A program made the translations under genes and the position numbers. From positions 2,922,501 to 2,986,500 of the forward strand of contig JAYKKI010000077.1 in NCBI GenBank assembly GCA_039881145.1: 64,000 nucleotides of DNA. The letters are read 5' to 3'. How positions within the stretch are numbered: the first letter of the stretch is position 1; each line of letters opens with the position of its first letter. Origin of the DNA: Druceiella hillmani (lineage: Eukaryota > Arthropoda > Insecta > Lepidoptera > Hepialidae). Below, piece after piece: positions 34,769 to 48,615 of the stretch. The notes under the pieces were generated by a model that was given only the letters and a program-made list of their open reading frames with translations, searched no databases and was not told the origin of the DNA.

Positions 34769-37619
34769 TCAAATAAAATTAACAAACTGTATCATGACGA
34801 TAACGTAGGTGGTCGTCAAACCCAAGAAACTGAGTAGCAGAGACAAGCGTAGGTCGAACATGTGGAACACCGTAACTTGTCCTGTCTCGTTCCATCGTAG
34901 GAGCTCTTGTACTAATTCCAGCTGTTTTCTATCTTCGGCAGCTGCAAAAGTATGAAAAACGTTTTGAAAGGCATCAGAATTATAATAGCCACAATAAGCC
35001 TGCTTCTACGACTTCCTTCTTTCCTGGTGTAAGACGAACAAAGCTAATAAGATCGTTTCGTTTCTCATCCCGTTTTCTGGATACACAATTCGACTATGAA
35101 TATTGAGCGATTAAAGTATAATTTCTCAGAAAAAAATTGCTGCTTCGGTTTTCTCCATAAAAGATTTGTTTATGAGAATAAAATAAATATAATTCAATGA
35201 AATGTGATTCAAAAAATATTTGAAAATAGAAAAATATTTACAATTAAATGGCACTATGTGATGTAGTATTATTTCTACTTTCTTTAATTTCTTTACAACA
35301 TCTTCAGGTGGGATATTAGCAAAGATCTTTGCTAATAGCCCACCTGAAGATGTTGTAATACAACGAAACCTAGGTCGTGGTAAAGAATTAAAGAAAGTAG
35401 AAATAATACTACATCACGTAGTTTCATTTAATTGTGAACAATGAATGTCTACAAAATTAACGACAAATATATTCAATAGAAAAATATTTATTTATTGAAA
35501 AATAAATTATATGTCTACTATAATAAAGGCCCAAGTTGAGACATTTCATAGATTATTATCGTCTTGTAATTTCGAGAGGAACCCGAAGAAATCCTACCAA
35601 TAAACCAACACTCAGCACATTTTGCACTGTACAGCGGAGTGTTGTTATATATTAACATATTACTAAGTTAACATTGGGTGCGTTTCAGTGATTAGAAAAT
35701 TGTTATCTGTAATGTAAGCAGCTTTTTATATGCATTAAGTGTTTATGCACGCATTGTAAGTAAACAAGTTTATAATTTTTCTCAGCGCATCTGGGAAAAA
35801 TTAGTCTAGTCTAGTCTGTTGTCCTGTCGTATAAAAGAATGTCAGGTTTATAAAGGTTTTCAGTGGCTAATCAGGCATGTTGTTGAAAGACTTACAGAGA
35901 AATACGCCAAATCCCGTACATATGCTTAAATGATGAAAAGTCGAAATTTTCACAGGAAGGCGGCAGCGAAGCTTTCAAACTGAAAATCGTCCCCTCCCTC
36001 TGCCCCCCTCCTCTCACGCTCGCGCAAGAGACAGGCTATATCTTGCTGTTGACCGCGCGGGCTCAGAGTACACGAGCGGACTGTTACTTCGAATGTGTTT
36101 TTTGATACTGACTTCCGTGTTTACGTAAATGTTATTTATAACGGACGCCTCCATTTTTTCTAATAAATGTATAGCAATATTTTTTTATAAGTTATAATAT
36201 GATTTTACCTAATTTGATATTTGTAAATAAAATAACTTTAAACATAATTTAAATAAAATAAATCCAAATTTTGATTATAGAATTGCCTAGTCTGTAAAAG
36301 TCTTTGTAATAAGCGAATAAATAAAGAGGAAATTGCCCTTACAAGTAATTTAACCACAAATATAAAATAATTAATTAAAATATACACTTACTGTATCGAT
36401 CATCAGTTACGATCTCTGTGAAATATGATTTTGTTTTTTCCACTTCCGCGCACAACTTCTCACAAACGACGCATACAACGATTACTGCAATCACAAAGTG
36501 AGACGACCACAGTAATTCGTTGCCCACGAGGATACTTTCACATTTCTGAAAGGAATTAATATTTTCGTCTTTGTTTTTCTATTGTATGTATGAATAATGG
36601 AATTTAAAATAATGATGTTTAAATATGTAATATGTAAGAAATAGGAATATTTGAATTTGTGCTTACACGCAGCTTGATGCATTGGAGAATCCATTGGATA
36701 AACAAGAGTATTTTGATAAATGCCAAAAAGAAGTAGAGAAACAGCTGAAATAATAATATTAATGTTACGTCAGGATTAATAATTGTTTTGTTATAATCTG
36801 AAACAATAAAATAAATTTAAAAATGTAAATGATTTCAGAAATTACCTGCACCTCAAACATACTATTTAGAAACTTGCATAAGTCCATAAATTTTATGAAT
36901 AAATCTGATAAATTATAAATGGTTTTTTCTTTCAGAGGTAAATTAAACAGTTTACAATCTATGTCATCGTAGCGTAAATTAGCGCTCGAAGGACAATAAC
37001 TTTCTCTCATAAGTTCCGTTTGAAAGTTTGCATTATTCAAAACTGCATTAATTATTTCTATGCGCTTCTTTACACTCCAAACGAGAACACAAAATATTAA
37101 TATTTCGGAATCAAAGTGCCTATAATTTATTGAGCTTTGAATAGAATATAAAATCAATAATCCGTTTTTTGGAAAAAAATAATGATAGATAATTAGGTCA
37201 ACCGTATAGTAGGTAACAATTGCAACTATTAGTATCGTGTTTCGTAGCTTATCATATTTAAATAATTTGCTCAGGTGGGGATATTCAAACTGATTATCTA
37301 TGATATTAATTTGACGTATTAAATTGTGGAACGTATCTTTATTCCACAATGCATCTAAACCTATTAAATATATGGCACAGACCAATTGTACAATCTCGTA
37401 TGCAAATTTTAAATTCCAATCTTTTGGAAACATAATGTGAAAAATTGATGCAATTGTCAACGTAGAGCATATTCTGACGCAACAGTATATTCTGACGCTG
37501 AATCGGACGTTATAACTTCTTCCGGCACCGAATAAAATATTGAAAAACAAAATGTACCGGAGAGTGTCTTCAAATTGTATATTTGCAGTTTCTACGTTAG
37601 TAACTTTTTTCCGAGGCAT
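34769..37619 (-). CDS. Gustatory receptor, intact, four exons
   Basis: Gr-family seven-TM chemoreceptor, expected as a ligand-gated cation channel subunit in taste-neuron dendrites (family knowledge; the ligand is unknown). Exons on the minus strand are 37,619-36,846 (258 codons), 36,744-36,667 (26 codons), 36,545-36,392 and 34,941-34,769, with intron phases 0, 0 and 1. All junctions are GT-AG. Together they encode 392 residues, a usual Gr length. The ATG at 37,617-37,619 (MPRKKVTNVE) is the first in frame. TM-like stretches lie near residues 20-31, 50-64, 72-90, 127-149, 169-181, 259-280, about 300-312 and 368-390. The signature TTYVIVMIQF spans 379-388. No lesion is seen. Intron 3 (1.45 kb) carries a fold-back element and a GC-rich block. 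Its paralogue in the right arm differs at about 29 of the 258 exon 1 residues by hand count. Confidence 0.85.
35225..35490 (+). repeat. Fold-back element in Gr intron 3, 16-bp target-site duplication
   Basis: The element spans 35,241-35,474, with direct repeats AATAGAAAAATATTTA at 35,225-35,240 and 35,475-35,490. The left arm has lost about 26 bp ('cacgacctaggtttcgttg' region), so the fold-back is asymmetric. The right arm is complete. The asymmetric tail ('tctacaaaattaacgacaaa') lies on the right. Confidence 0.9.
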
Positions 37620-37966
37620 CGCTATTTTATCTGACACTTGTCCGAAAACGTACGGGCGCACAACTAAATATATATCAAATAGATGACCCTGTGTTAATTG
37701 TCGTAACACGCGATTATATCAACCAAGGGCGTCATTAATCGAGTATCCGTAGTTCGTTTATAATGTAATGGGAAATGTAATGTGTTTATTAAAGAAAATT
37801 GTATTGAAAATTAATTATTTTCTGTTTCAGGTTAGATTCAATTAAGTAATATTAAATTTTTTAATTTTAATTTCAATTAGACAAATTGCGAAACAAATAT
37901 TTATGGAGATGAGGAGAATTGTAGATATCAAAATCACAACCTGTATAAGAGTCAATAAAAAATTTA

Positions 37967-38116
37967 GTGACTAATTCGCAAAATGTTGGAATATTTCATT
38001 GGCCTCAGGCTTTTTTAATAATTGTTTATTGCAAAAACGTCTATAAGGATATGAAAAGAAAACAAATATACGAAAAGACAACAAGTGTAACATATATATA
38101 TATAAATATATATATA

Positions 38117-38165
<49 letters not shown>

Positions 38166-38640
38166 ATGTATATATATATATATATGTGTGTGTATATACA
38201 TATATATTAATTTAATTTAATATTTTAAAAATAGTTATGGGAACATATGATACTCATTTTAAGGCTAAGCAATTTGTAAATGTATGCTTTACTTCTAGAC
38301 TAAAGCTATAAATAATAAAAGAATTTATAAAACTAGTATTTCATTTGGGGAACTGTTAATTATCATCATGTTTAAACCTATTTTGTTCAAGGCCCAGTGA
38401 AACATATATTACTTTATTCTCGTTTATAGTCATTGGTTGGTCCAATGTTCTGATCGATAAAAAAATAATTTTAACCTAAAAAAATACTATAATCCGTGAA
38501 AATTAAAAGCAACTTTAAAGTTTTTAATTAATTAGATATTTTCATAAATTTTTAAAATTTTTAAATGTATTCTTGAAATGTCACTTTTGAAAAAGCTACA
38601 TTTACTCTATGATTTTTGATTCGTAGAAGTCGCTTTGATG
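37967..38640. other. Gr 5' flank with (TA)n microsatellite
   Basis: Non-coding. The TA/TG microsatellite spans about 38,091-38,208. The open frames here are microsatellite translations. Confidence 0.7.
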
Positions 38641-38787
38641 TACTCGTATATAAACAAAAAATAGCTAAAAATCTGTTTATTGTCTTTGAATTATTGACAG
38701 TAAGTAAAAGCAACTTTCCGGTTTTCACTGTGAGAAAAATAGATTAAAATCTATTAGATCGACATTTAGCTTTGCGTTACGAGTGGT

Positions 38788-38859
<72 letters not shown>

Positions 38860-38883
38860 TATATATATATACATATATATATA

Positions 38884-38931
<48 letters not shown>

Positions 38932-39665
38932 TATATATAACCTAAAACGAAACGTATCTGAACAATTATTTTTGGTGAAAATAAATTCATAATCTATAAA
39001 CAAGCTTTATAACAGAAAGATATGATTTTGCCATTTTTTAATCTATCTGTCTGTCCGTCAATATGACCGCGTATCGTTTAAAAATACTGAACTTACTTAT
39101 TTTTTCTACATATGTAATACCGTTTTTATCAAGATCGGCATTGGTATTAGGTTAGGGAGCTCTCGGTAAGGCATTGGTATTTTAATTTAACTTTAAGAAT
39201 TAAAGAAAAAGTACCAGCTGACTGGCGATCGTCTGACAAGTCTGACTGTCTCCGGCAACTTGGAAAACTATAGACTTATTACATTAGATAGACGAACAAA
39301 GCGAGCGCTATATTGCATGATAGCGATGTTATATGTCATAAAGGAATAGCACAAAAAAACTTGCAGGCCCTTTCTATTTAGACATGAAATAAAGCTGCAC
39401 GTCAAAATAATATGAATTAACCAAGTTTATATGCGATAGTATACATTTGAAGTTTACACCAGTGTTAAATTATTTTATCGATAATTTTGACGATGTAATT
39501 TTTCGAGCTTAGTATCACTGAATGAAATTTCATACTATAGAAATTTAGGTATTGCTCTTTTTAGAGTTCGATATTTTTTTTTAGGCACCCTCCTGTACAT
39601 GAGAACTAGAGATAGACTTGTTCGCCTATCAAGAAGAGTATAAGTGAATAGGTCTTTCAAATCGA
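38640..39665 (+). repeat. Dispersed non-coding repeat, copy 2
   Basis: Homologous to 1,540-2,450 and, inverted, to 48,660-49,310. It is interrupted by a long TA microsatellite at about 38,788-38,930. No coding potential is seen. Confidence 0.7.
38788..38930. repeat. (TA)n microsatellite, about 140 bp
   Basis: A TA run with a few interruptions. The corresponding run in the right arm (49,316-51,010) is the landing site of the Tc1 element. Confidence 0.9.
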
Positions 39666-39904
39666 AATTAAAAATGTTCATTTTATCCCCGCGTCCCTTA
39701 CTTTCTCTTTTCTCAATCGTAGGTTTTAAATAAATAAATTATACGGGTGCGTATAATAACACTAGAATTGGTCTATTGAAGACATTTAGGAAAAATTATT
39801 TTAGGACACAATAAAAGTGACAGAGAACAAAAATAATGTTTTTGTAATTTTTGTCAGTTTGTCTGTTTGTGGTTTTTTCGAATACGTATAATGTAAAATC
39901 CGAA

Positions 39905-42900
39905 GAAACCAAACGTCATTATGAACAACATTCTTATAGCAAGTTATAAAAAATTTATTAATAAATTGGAACGCGACAGTCGTTTCGTGCTGAATGCAAG
40001 CAACTTAATTCATATATTTATTGGCTAATTTTGTTATGTTCCATTACAATTTAATCTACATGGAATAGAATAGATTGTCATAAACAAGACATGAGTTTTG
40101 ACATTTTTACACGGTGGCGCTATTAGTCACATACAGTACGATTGAGGGCTGTCTCAGTTAGGAACAACTAATTACTCAAAATAATAAATAAAAATGTTGC
40201 TTCAAAATCTTAATACTACGTGGTTAATCTTTTATCTACATTCCTATTTTAAGATATTTTTTTACAAATTTTTAGAGCGGAAAGTTCATTAAAAAAATCA
40301 TTATGAAAAAATATACATTAGCGCAGCTAAAAAGGCAACACGCGCATTGTCAGGCAGGGATGTTTCATGTATTTATACATCGATATGCCGTAATTATAAA
40401 CTGACGAACGATAGATGTCTTGTACGAATGAAAACTATCAAATTCCATTTGTAATATATGGAGATAATGCGTTCTGCGAAATATATTTATTACATCTATG
40501 TACCAGAATATTAGGTATAAACTTGGATCCGCATATAAATGCTGATAACGTGGAACTAACAACTACCCAAATTATCTGAAAAATTTAATTTTTTCAAATG
40601 TACCGTTAAATGTTTATAATTGGAAAAGTTTATTGTTGGGTAATGTCATATATGAAATTCTTAAAATCAATATCTGTTATTCAGTCCCTGCTGTGACTAA
40701 TTCTACACTAAATTTACCAAATTATTTTTTATCACAATTTTATTTATAAGTAAAATTGGTACTAGATTATTTAGGAAATAACCCTGTTCGGATGTAAAAT
40801 GCTCTCAATTCGGGAATAGATAACAACCTAATCTTAAATTCATTCTTTATAAGATAGCACCTACGCACTATGATAAAATATCAAACAACGTAAACATTAT
40901 TATATTATCAATACTAAGAGTGAAAAGTCAAAGAAAAATTAAAATTAATTCCAAATGCAAGTTATCATTGACTTATTGTTTTTTTACAAACATTTAAAAC
41001 ACTCTTTAAAATAAGACATGTATCTTAAAATTCTAACAGTCAGAAGTTGAGTAACAATTTTTACATCTAAACGAAAGGTGTTCACCTTGATGTTTTAGAT
41101 CCACAATTATATGACCCGACTTTAGGGAGTTTATGATCTCCGCTGGATTATCTTTGCTTACAGTTTGAAAATCCATTATTAGTTAGAAAAGATAATTGGT
41201 ACCATAGAGAGTAATGTAACCGTATTATACAATATTGATCAGATATGTCAAGATAAAGTTGTAAGATGGTCGATGACACGATCTTGATATGAGAGATAAG
41301 AAAAGTCGTTACGATCCCTTACTTTTATTTACTATCAAGATGTATGTTAATAATATAAATTACTTTAGAGGTACTTTTTACTTACATCTAAAAGCTGTGA
41401 TAATTTTGGGGAGTTTTTGGAATTATAATAAATATCTTTCAGACTCATGTGTTGTTACTTAATCGAATTTTAAAATGTATTTGGTTTACCGTCACATGAA
41501 CTTTGAGTATTTTAAAATTAATATACTTATAGCCGCATTTTTTAATAATTTCCACATTGTGAAGGAGGACAAGCACAGTGATATGTTTCACAAGAGTTTA
41601 AGTGAAACATTAATATAACATGGCTTGAGATTTTTGAAATGGAAAATCTGTTTCCTCCATTTTTGCAGGCTTGTTTATAAATGATTTCAAATAATTTTGA
41701 AATATTATTTTTTTCCTTTAACCAAAGATATAGGGGTTATTTAAGTCAATACAACAATTAAATGAGACTACATGATGTAGTATTATTTCTACTTTCTTTA
41801 ATTTCTTTAACCACGACCTAGGTTTCGTTGTATTACAACATCTTCAGGTGGGATATTGGCAAAGATGAAAGATGATGGAATTTTTGACAATATCCCACCT
41901 GAAGATGTTGTAATACAACGAAACCTAGGTCGTGGTTAAAGAAATTAAAGAAAGTAGAAATAATACTACATCACGTAGTCTCATTTAATTGTGAATAATG
42001 ACTTTCTACAAAATTAACGCCAAATATATTCAATCAATACAAATAAATCATTAATTATTTCATAAGTTAATAGTTATTTAGTTTATACCTAATTACATTA
42101 CCGATAACTTAGTTTTCGTGCATTTCAATAATTTATATTTTTTACATAAAAGTAACAGAAAATGCCATATAAAATGCGATTACATTTTGTATATAAATAT
42201 CAAAACGTAACCTCTGACGAAAAAATATGTCAATTTGATCTTTATGTGATGATAAAAATTAGCAAATTACCGCTTTTTGGCTCTTTTATCAACGAATAAC
42301 TTTATTCATTTGAATTCTATAATTGACGAATAACTCTTAATTAGCTCTTTATTAGAGTAAAAAATCAGCGTTTAATTAAAAAGAATCTACATTAAGTTAA
42401 ATTTCTTAGTTTTCAAGATATAATATCGAAATAGATAGAAATACTTACTCTTCCATACCAAAATTTCCTCCAAAAATAAGCGAGTGTGAGAAAGATGGGA
42501 TTTAAGAAATAACTGCCAGTTGATATACTCTTTTAAGCATTATGACTTCTTTCTATTTCTTATTTCTTCAAAATTATTCTACACTTTTTATCACCCGTTT
42601 TATTTTCCATAAGCAACAATCTATTTTAAATTCAGTTTAACTTAATGCCCCAAACATATGGTCATAATTTTACATTTGATTAATTATTCAAATCATATCG
42701 ATTATTTGCTGCCAAGTCTTGCTTCGCCCAGGGAAAAATGAGACTACTCACACCATATATATTTGTCTTCAATAATATCTCTATCATCAATCTATGTAAT
42801 TATTCAAAGATAAGCTTTTAAAGACAAGTAATGGCCTGGATATGAGGAATGAAACATATTATGTGGTCTAGATAAGTAATATCGAATATTTGTAAAGTAA

Positions 42901-45900
42901 AAAACATTTTTCCAATTTTCGAATGATTCGATTACATATTTTTTAGTCGTGATAATACAATTGGGCTACAAAAAACACTAAAAATTTGCAGAGGAAAATT
43001 TAAAAAAATATTTCTAGGATAAAAGTTAACCTCATATGTTACTTCGTGTAAAGCAAACGATTATTTAAAACAAGGGTTTTACCCTTCTCAGCACATTTTA
43101 TTTATTTCCTTTCAAATTATAATGATCCTCGAATTTAGATTAAAATATTATATTGCACTAAAATTTTACACATTCTCTTTTGACAACTGATAAATAAAAC
43201 TACGCAGTTTCTTTTACATTCTTAAACTTTTAATAATTACCACACATAACCGCACAATATTTTGAGTTATTTTTGCATTTCAAACATATTGATTAAGCTA
43301 ATCGATAATCAACTATACTGATAAAGAAATTACTGTTGCTGTTAGTTTTGAGAGGGTGCTAGTAAACAATTAATGTATGCAGTTTAATGAAATGATAGGG
43401 ATACTAGCCGAATGATCTAACGATTGAACATGGCGACAAATGTAAAAATCAATAAAATAACTCGAATGTCGAACAAATGTCGAAACTAAAGCAATAATTA
43501 ATATTATAATAATTTCATATAATCATTTGAATCAAATAATATTTATTACCATGATTTAAACGGTAATAACTGCCAACAATATATTTCGAAGAACACTAAG
43601 AAATGAATTCTGTAGAAATGTCTTTTTTCGACATACGAGGGTACATTGAAATGTTATAATTATTCTTGGATCTTTCCCTAAGTTATGGTTACTAATATAA
43701 AGAACATTTCTCATTGTTTTCAATCATTGCGTATAAATGATAACCATTTCCGTATGTTATATTCAAACATATGTTGTATTATATATTCAAACATATGTTG
43801 TATTCAAACATACACTTACTATTTTAATAAATAAAGGGCTTTTTTCTAAATTCAAAAGTTTTATACTGTAGTTTGTCGTTAAAACCTGCTACATTTGAAT
43901 TATTTAACCAGAATATAAAAACTTTATGAAGGAAACTTAAAAAAATACATTTTGTTATTCGGTGTCGTGTACATAATGCAAAAACTTATATTCTCTTACT
44001 ATAAAGTTACATAGAAAAGACTGGTTCCCGGAAATCTGGGCAAACGCACGTTACCAATTTCGAACTCAGATCTTTTGAATAGCTAATATCATTGCGTACA
44101 CAATTCAACCTCCACTCAAAATTTAAAAAAAAGTAACCTAATTGAATAGCGGATATATTTATTTTTTAATGTCCAAGGGGCGAGGATATTTGTTATTTGC
44201 ATTTAATACGAACTAATAATAACGTGTACACTGGTTATAATTTTTAAAATTGAAGTATATATAATTGAAGTATATAATACAAGATAAAGGAGTACATATG
44301 AAAAAAACAGGATTTAATTAAATATAACACCAAAGGGTCCTAAATGTTCAAAGTTAACCAGGTTCCCAAAACCAGTTATGATTGATATTGATCAAAATTA
44401 TTTTAGTTTTATTTGCTAAAATTTAAACTTTCAGAAATTCCAGAATTTCAGGAATTCAATTTCGAATACTTTATAAGTTTAGTAAATAATTGGTTCGTTG
44501 CCTTATATTCCAAGAATACAGGTGTTTTCGTTTATAAGGGGCCGTTGACAAATAATAATGGCAAAAACAATTTTCTTGGATCTAAAAGGGATGCTAACAT
44601 TTAATATTTCTAAAATGTCTTATGTGCACTTTACTATATAATAGAGAAATCAAGTTAGGATTTGTCAGTCATTGTAACAAAATATTTCAAAAAATATTTA
44701 ACTAACCGCCCAAAAAACAGTACATATTTGTTGAATTATTGGTGGTTGTCAATTTGGTATCGAGATATTTTGTAAAATAATATTAACGAACATAGAAATA
44801 CATTACGTATTTCTCGACTTTGATTTCATTAAATCGGCTATAAGTTTGTTAGAAAGAAATACGTCACACTAATCGAAAGCAATACAATCAAATACCTTCG
44901 TGGATATGAAATGATAAAAAACCTTGATTATAGTTTTTCTTTTTTATCAGTATTCGCATAGGTCATTGAAACAACGTATAGTTTAGTTTTTTTATTGGTA
45001 ATTTTATTAAATTTTTTTAAGCTATTTTAAGAAATTATTTTAAAAGATATCAGTTCCTTATTTTAATATCATTACTAAACTGCAAAATGATTATATAAAT
45101 ATAACTGCTTTAAAATGGGAAAACTTTGCCCCATTCAAATGACAATCTCTAAACAAATTCACGTTATCGATATTTATGTGACAATAACATCAAGTGGCTG
45201 CATTACTCACGCATACTGGTGGCGGTGGTGTTAGGTGCTTCGTTAACGTTTTTATTTAAAATCCGACGAAATGTATTAAAATTAACTTATCGATTAAAGA
45301 AAATTCTTTTTGCATGGAATTTTTCATTATGGTACCGAAATAGAGTTTTGGGTTCTAATAAATAATGAACAACCCTCTATTACTTATCGCATTCAATCTA
45401 CCACAGAAGCACATATAGGTCACTCTGCAGAGAAAAATATATAATACTCTGATCATAATAGTGGTAGACGTGCTACGCCTACTTATCATCTTTGATTATA
45501 TTACACTATTTATAACTGTTATATTACTCATTTAATCACAGAGCGTATGCTCCACAGTGCAAACAGTGGAATACTCATATTCAAATGGTATATGAACTTT
45601 TTTTATGTTGATTTACAAATATATACGCAGTCTTCTCTAAAAGTGCTTTTGAAGAAATCTATTAATAAGGCATTTAATCTCAATTAAAAAAATTTTTTTT
45701 TTACATTGATTAGAAATTGCCAGAATTGAAACAATTCCGTTATTAAAATCAAAATTATAATCACAATAATTGTTATAGTCATAAAGGACTTTTTACCCCA
45801 AGAGTAAATATATCTGGTTCTAGGTATTCACATTTATTCAAATAGATGAATTTGTAAATGAATAAGTGTAGTCTACACACAAGTTTTCTATCTATAATTC

Positions 45901-46400
45901 CTCTAAAAAACCTTTCCTTAACTTGGTTAATTTCTATTAATTAACTATTTATTATTCTATATTTCCCATAGCCTAGAACTTCGGTGTAAACTTGCGGATT
46001 GTATATTTCACTTTCATAAAGAATTTAGTTGTGTAAGATTTTAGCATATATTGATGTGCAACATTGAGATACACACTCCTTTCTCTGCGAGATCAGTGCT
46101 GAACCTTTCCTGAAAGTGTTTGGTATTGGGCATATCCAGCAGTAATCTGACCTCTACTCATCTGGGTAATTACTTTCTCCTCAAATGGTCCTCTGGCATC
46201 GTTCATTATGGATCGTGTAATCAAGTATAGTGTTAAGGTATACTCAAGATTGGTTGGTTGGTTGTTATCGTGTCTTCATGAGATGAGGAAGCGGCTACAA
46301 ATGGTTAATGCTATAGATTAATGATATTATCAGAGTTGAGTGCTCTCCAAGATCAGACTGAGGTCTCAAAATCGCAGGATGGCTGAAATTATGATCCGGG
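39905..46400. other. Spacer of the inverted duplication, mostly non-coding
   Basis: Apart from the fold-back element at 41.75 kb I see no gene. The open frames at 40,365 and 44,413 carry no recognisable domain. A short direct repeat ('ttcaaacatatgttgtatta' type, three partial copies) lies at 43,760-43,815. Confidence 0.45.
41746..42042 (+). repeat. Fold-back element in the spacer, 9-bp target-site duplication
   Basis: The element spans 41,755-42,033, with TCAATACAA repeats at 41,746-41,754 and 42,034-42,042. The near-perfect arms end at 41,755 and 41,991, followed by the asymmetric tail. Private changes occur in both arms: 'gagac' for 'gaaac', and an extra A giving 'tttaaccacg' and 'cgtggttaaag'. 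The centre differs from the other copies. Confidence 0.9.
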
Positions 46401-47995
46401 TTGGGAGAAACAGTTGTTACAGCGACGATAGGTTATAAGTACCATCAGGGTGGATTTCCATTCCTTGAAAATGCTCATTTCCATATCTAGTGATATTCTT
46501 GGTGAGTCCAACGATTTGGGTTAATTTCACATACTTGATAGTTTTTTTTTGATAAACTTTTATCGTAAAAATACTCTGTATAAGCAAAGTTGTCAGAGGT
46601 AGTTTCAGTGCTATTAAAATCACTAAGATTACGAGCTTCTTTTGTAAGCTTATTAGCTACCTTATTTCTCGGAATACCGTCTTATGTCGGCATTCACTGC
46701 AAAATGCTGATATTATTTCTTAATTTGCTAATTTGTTGACAATTGGATTCTCAAGCGAGTACAGACTGAGCTCTGTTTATTGCCTCTAAAGCTGCCATGG
46801 AGTCGCAGAAGATGACTAGTCCATTTGCCATGCTTGTATAATCTAGAGAAAGGTATTCTAGTAATGCTTTTAGAATTTCCTTCATTTCATTAGTAAAATT
46901 TGAAGCAGTAGTGCCGGTGCTAATTTTGTTTTGGTCCGTAATACCATTTGGGGATACCGAATGTATGCCAGCACCGCCATTCTAAATGGTTTCATCAGTA
47001 TGGACGTCAGTGCATTAGTGCATGAGATTTCTTTCTTTCAATGACTCGATTGTTCCCATACCCTTTGCCAGAACAACTTCAGTAGGATCTTTTTTTGTGC
47101 TGAGCCTGATAATATTTAAGTTTATTGTAGTGTTTCGAGAATAATCGGGAAGAAAAAATGGTTATTCGAGTATTATCAGGTTGTCAGAATCGACGCCAAT
47201 TTCTTTTCCGATTTCCGATTTGTATCTCATGGTAGATGCACTTTTATATCCATTACTTCTGGATTAATTCAGTAAAGTTCTTTGTAAAATATGACCATCG
47301 GAGTGGCTCGTAACTTTGTTGAGAAAGCTATGGTAGGATATTTTTTCCAGTCTTCAAGAAAAACGATGTCACACTATTGCATATTTTTCTTATTTATAGA
47401 GGAAAGAGCGTACTAATTATTTTTAAGGCTCTGGCCTGGACACTGTTTAAGTAATTTAGTGCTGTAGTTGAAGCAATTGCCCATATGGAGGTAGCATATT
47501 CAAAATATGGTCTAATGATTTTTGTGTAGACTGAAAGAAGAGTCTTGGGGCATGTCCCCAATCAGCACCACATAGACTTTTTATTTTTGGTTTTCGAAGG
47601 GTTATGAGTCCAAAATTTTTAATATGTTTGTTAAATTGCAGTTCAGGATCGAGACAGACTCATTCATATTTTGGATTTTCCTTCCGTGCAAGGCGAGCAT
47701 TACTCATTTCAATTATTTTCTGTGTCGTCGATCTGTTGAAAAAATCGTGAAGAACGGTTTTTGTGGACTTAAATTCAATTTGAAGTCTCGAGGACAAACA
47801 AGAATATTTCTAAGAGAATCGTCTAGAATAGAAGCTGTTTTTAAATATAATTGCAGGCATGACATGTAACGATATCGTCTACAAAGCAGACATTTTCGTG
47901 TTTACACGTGTATATTATGAATGTTGTGAACGTTAAGCAGAAATAGTAGATAACTGAGAACAAAGGGCTTAGAACCTTGAGGTACGGATAAATAC
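46400..47995 (-). pseudogene. Non-LTR retrotransposon relic: reverse transcriptase and RNase H
   Basis: On the minus strand, in 5' to 3' order through several frames: VPQGS at about 47,973-47,987, CFVDDIVTCHACN at about 47,845-47,889, then SVYTKIIRPYFEYATSIWA and LNYLNSVQARALKI at about 47,420-47,550, then IFCDSMAALEAINRAQS at about 46,757-46,815. VPQGS and [FY]-ADD (here FVDD) are reverse transcriptase motifs. The 'YTK-IRP--EYA-SIW' block is the thumb region of jockey/R1/I-type elements. CDSMAALEAI is the RNase H segment that contains one catalytic aspartate, so the element belongs to an RNase H-bearing clade. Many stops and frameshifts show that it is old. It fills the right part of the inverted-duplication spacer. 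Confidence 0.75.
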
Positions 47996-48615
47996 TTGTT
48001 TTAACAATTACCAAAGTAAAGCTATTTAAGTATAACTTATAAATAATACGTCAATTTGCTATCCTATTTCTTAATGAATGATTGTGATTAAATATCGAAA
48101 TCAATTTAACTCCTCATGCAATATGCGCGCAAAAATAAATAGGCCCACAGACAAATATTCTAAAAAACAAATGTTTTTGTATTCTATTACTTCTACTTTG
48201 TATATATTCCCCAAAGTGTTTTGCAAATATCTTTAAGGTGACGTGCAAATACATTCATTTTACAATTTTATGATATTTACAGACAATAATGTGTGTAATA
48301 ACCAAATTTGTGCATCCTAATAATAAACCTTCCAAAGTATTTCAATTATATATTGTGACAACAAATTCAAATATTAAAACAATGCAAGAAAACAGCAAGC
48401 TTATACTGAACACAGGTACCTGTCCTCATGCGTTTGCCCCTATTCAGATTGTCTCAGATTATAGATAGATTCAGATTGTCATAAATCCCATATTCAATGT
48501 ATTTCCGGGTGAAAAACTTCATAATACAATTTAATAAATAAAGATATGAAATAATAAAATCATACGTTGCTTCAATTTAAGCAATACGTTTTATAAAATA
48601 TATATCTGAGATGAG
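47996..48615. other. Non-coding
   Basis: AT-rich sequence up to the inner edge of the right arm; nothing is recognised. Confidence 0.4.

Larger units (their letters stand above)
34660..39905. repeat. Left arm of the large inverted duplication
   Basis: This stretch aligns in reverse complement with about 48,620-55,390. Matching includes the whole four-exon Gr, its introns with the GC-rich block at about 35,985-36,110, the 5' flank ('gcctcaggc' and 'tagtctagaagtaa' regions), a TA microsatellite, and the dispersed repeat at 39,240-39,660. The outer edge fades near the match 'gagaatattt-aatacaagtta'. The inner edge is near 'tttcgaatacgta' at about 39,890. Confidence 0.85.
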
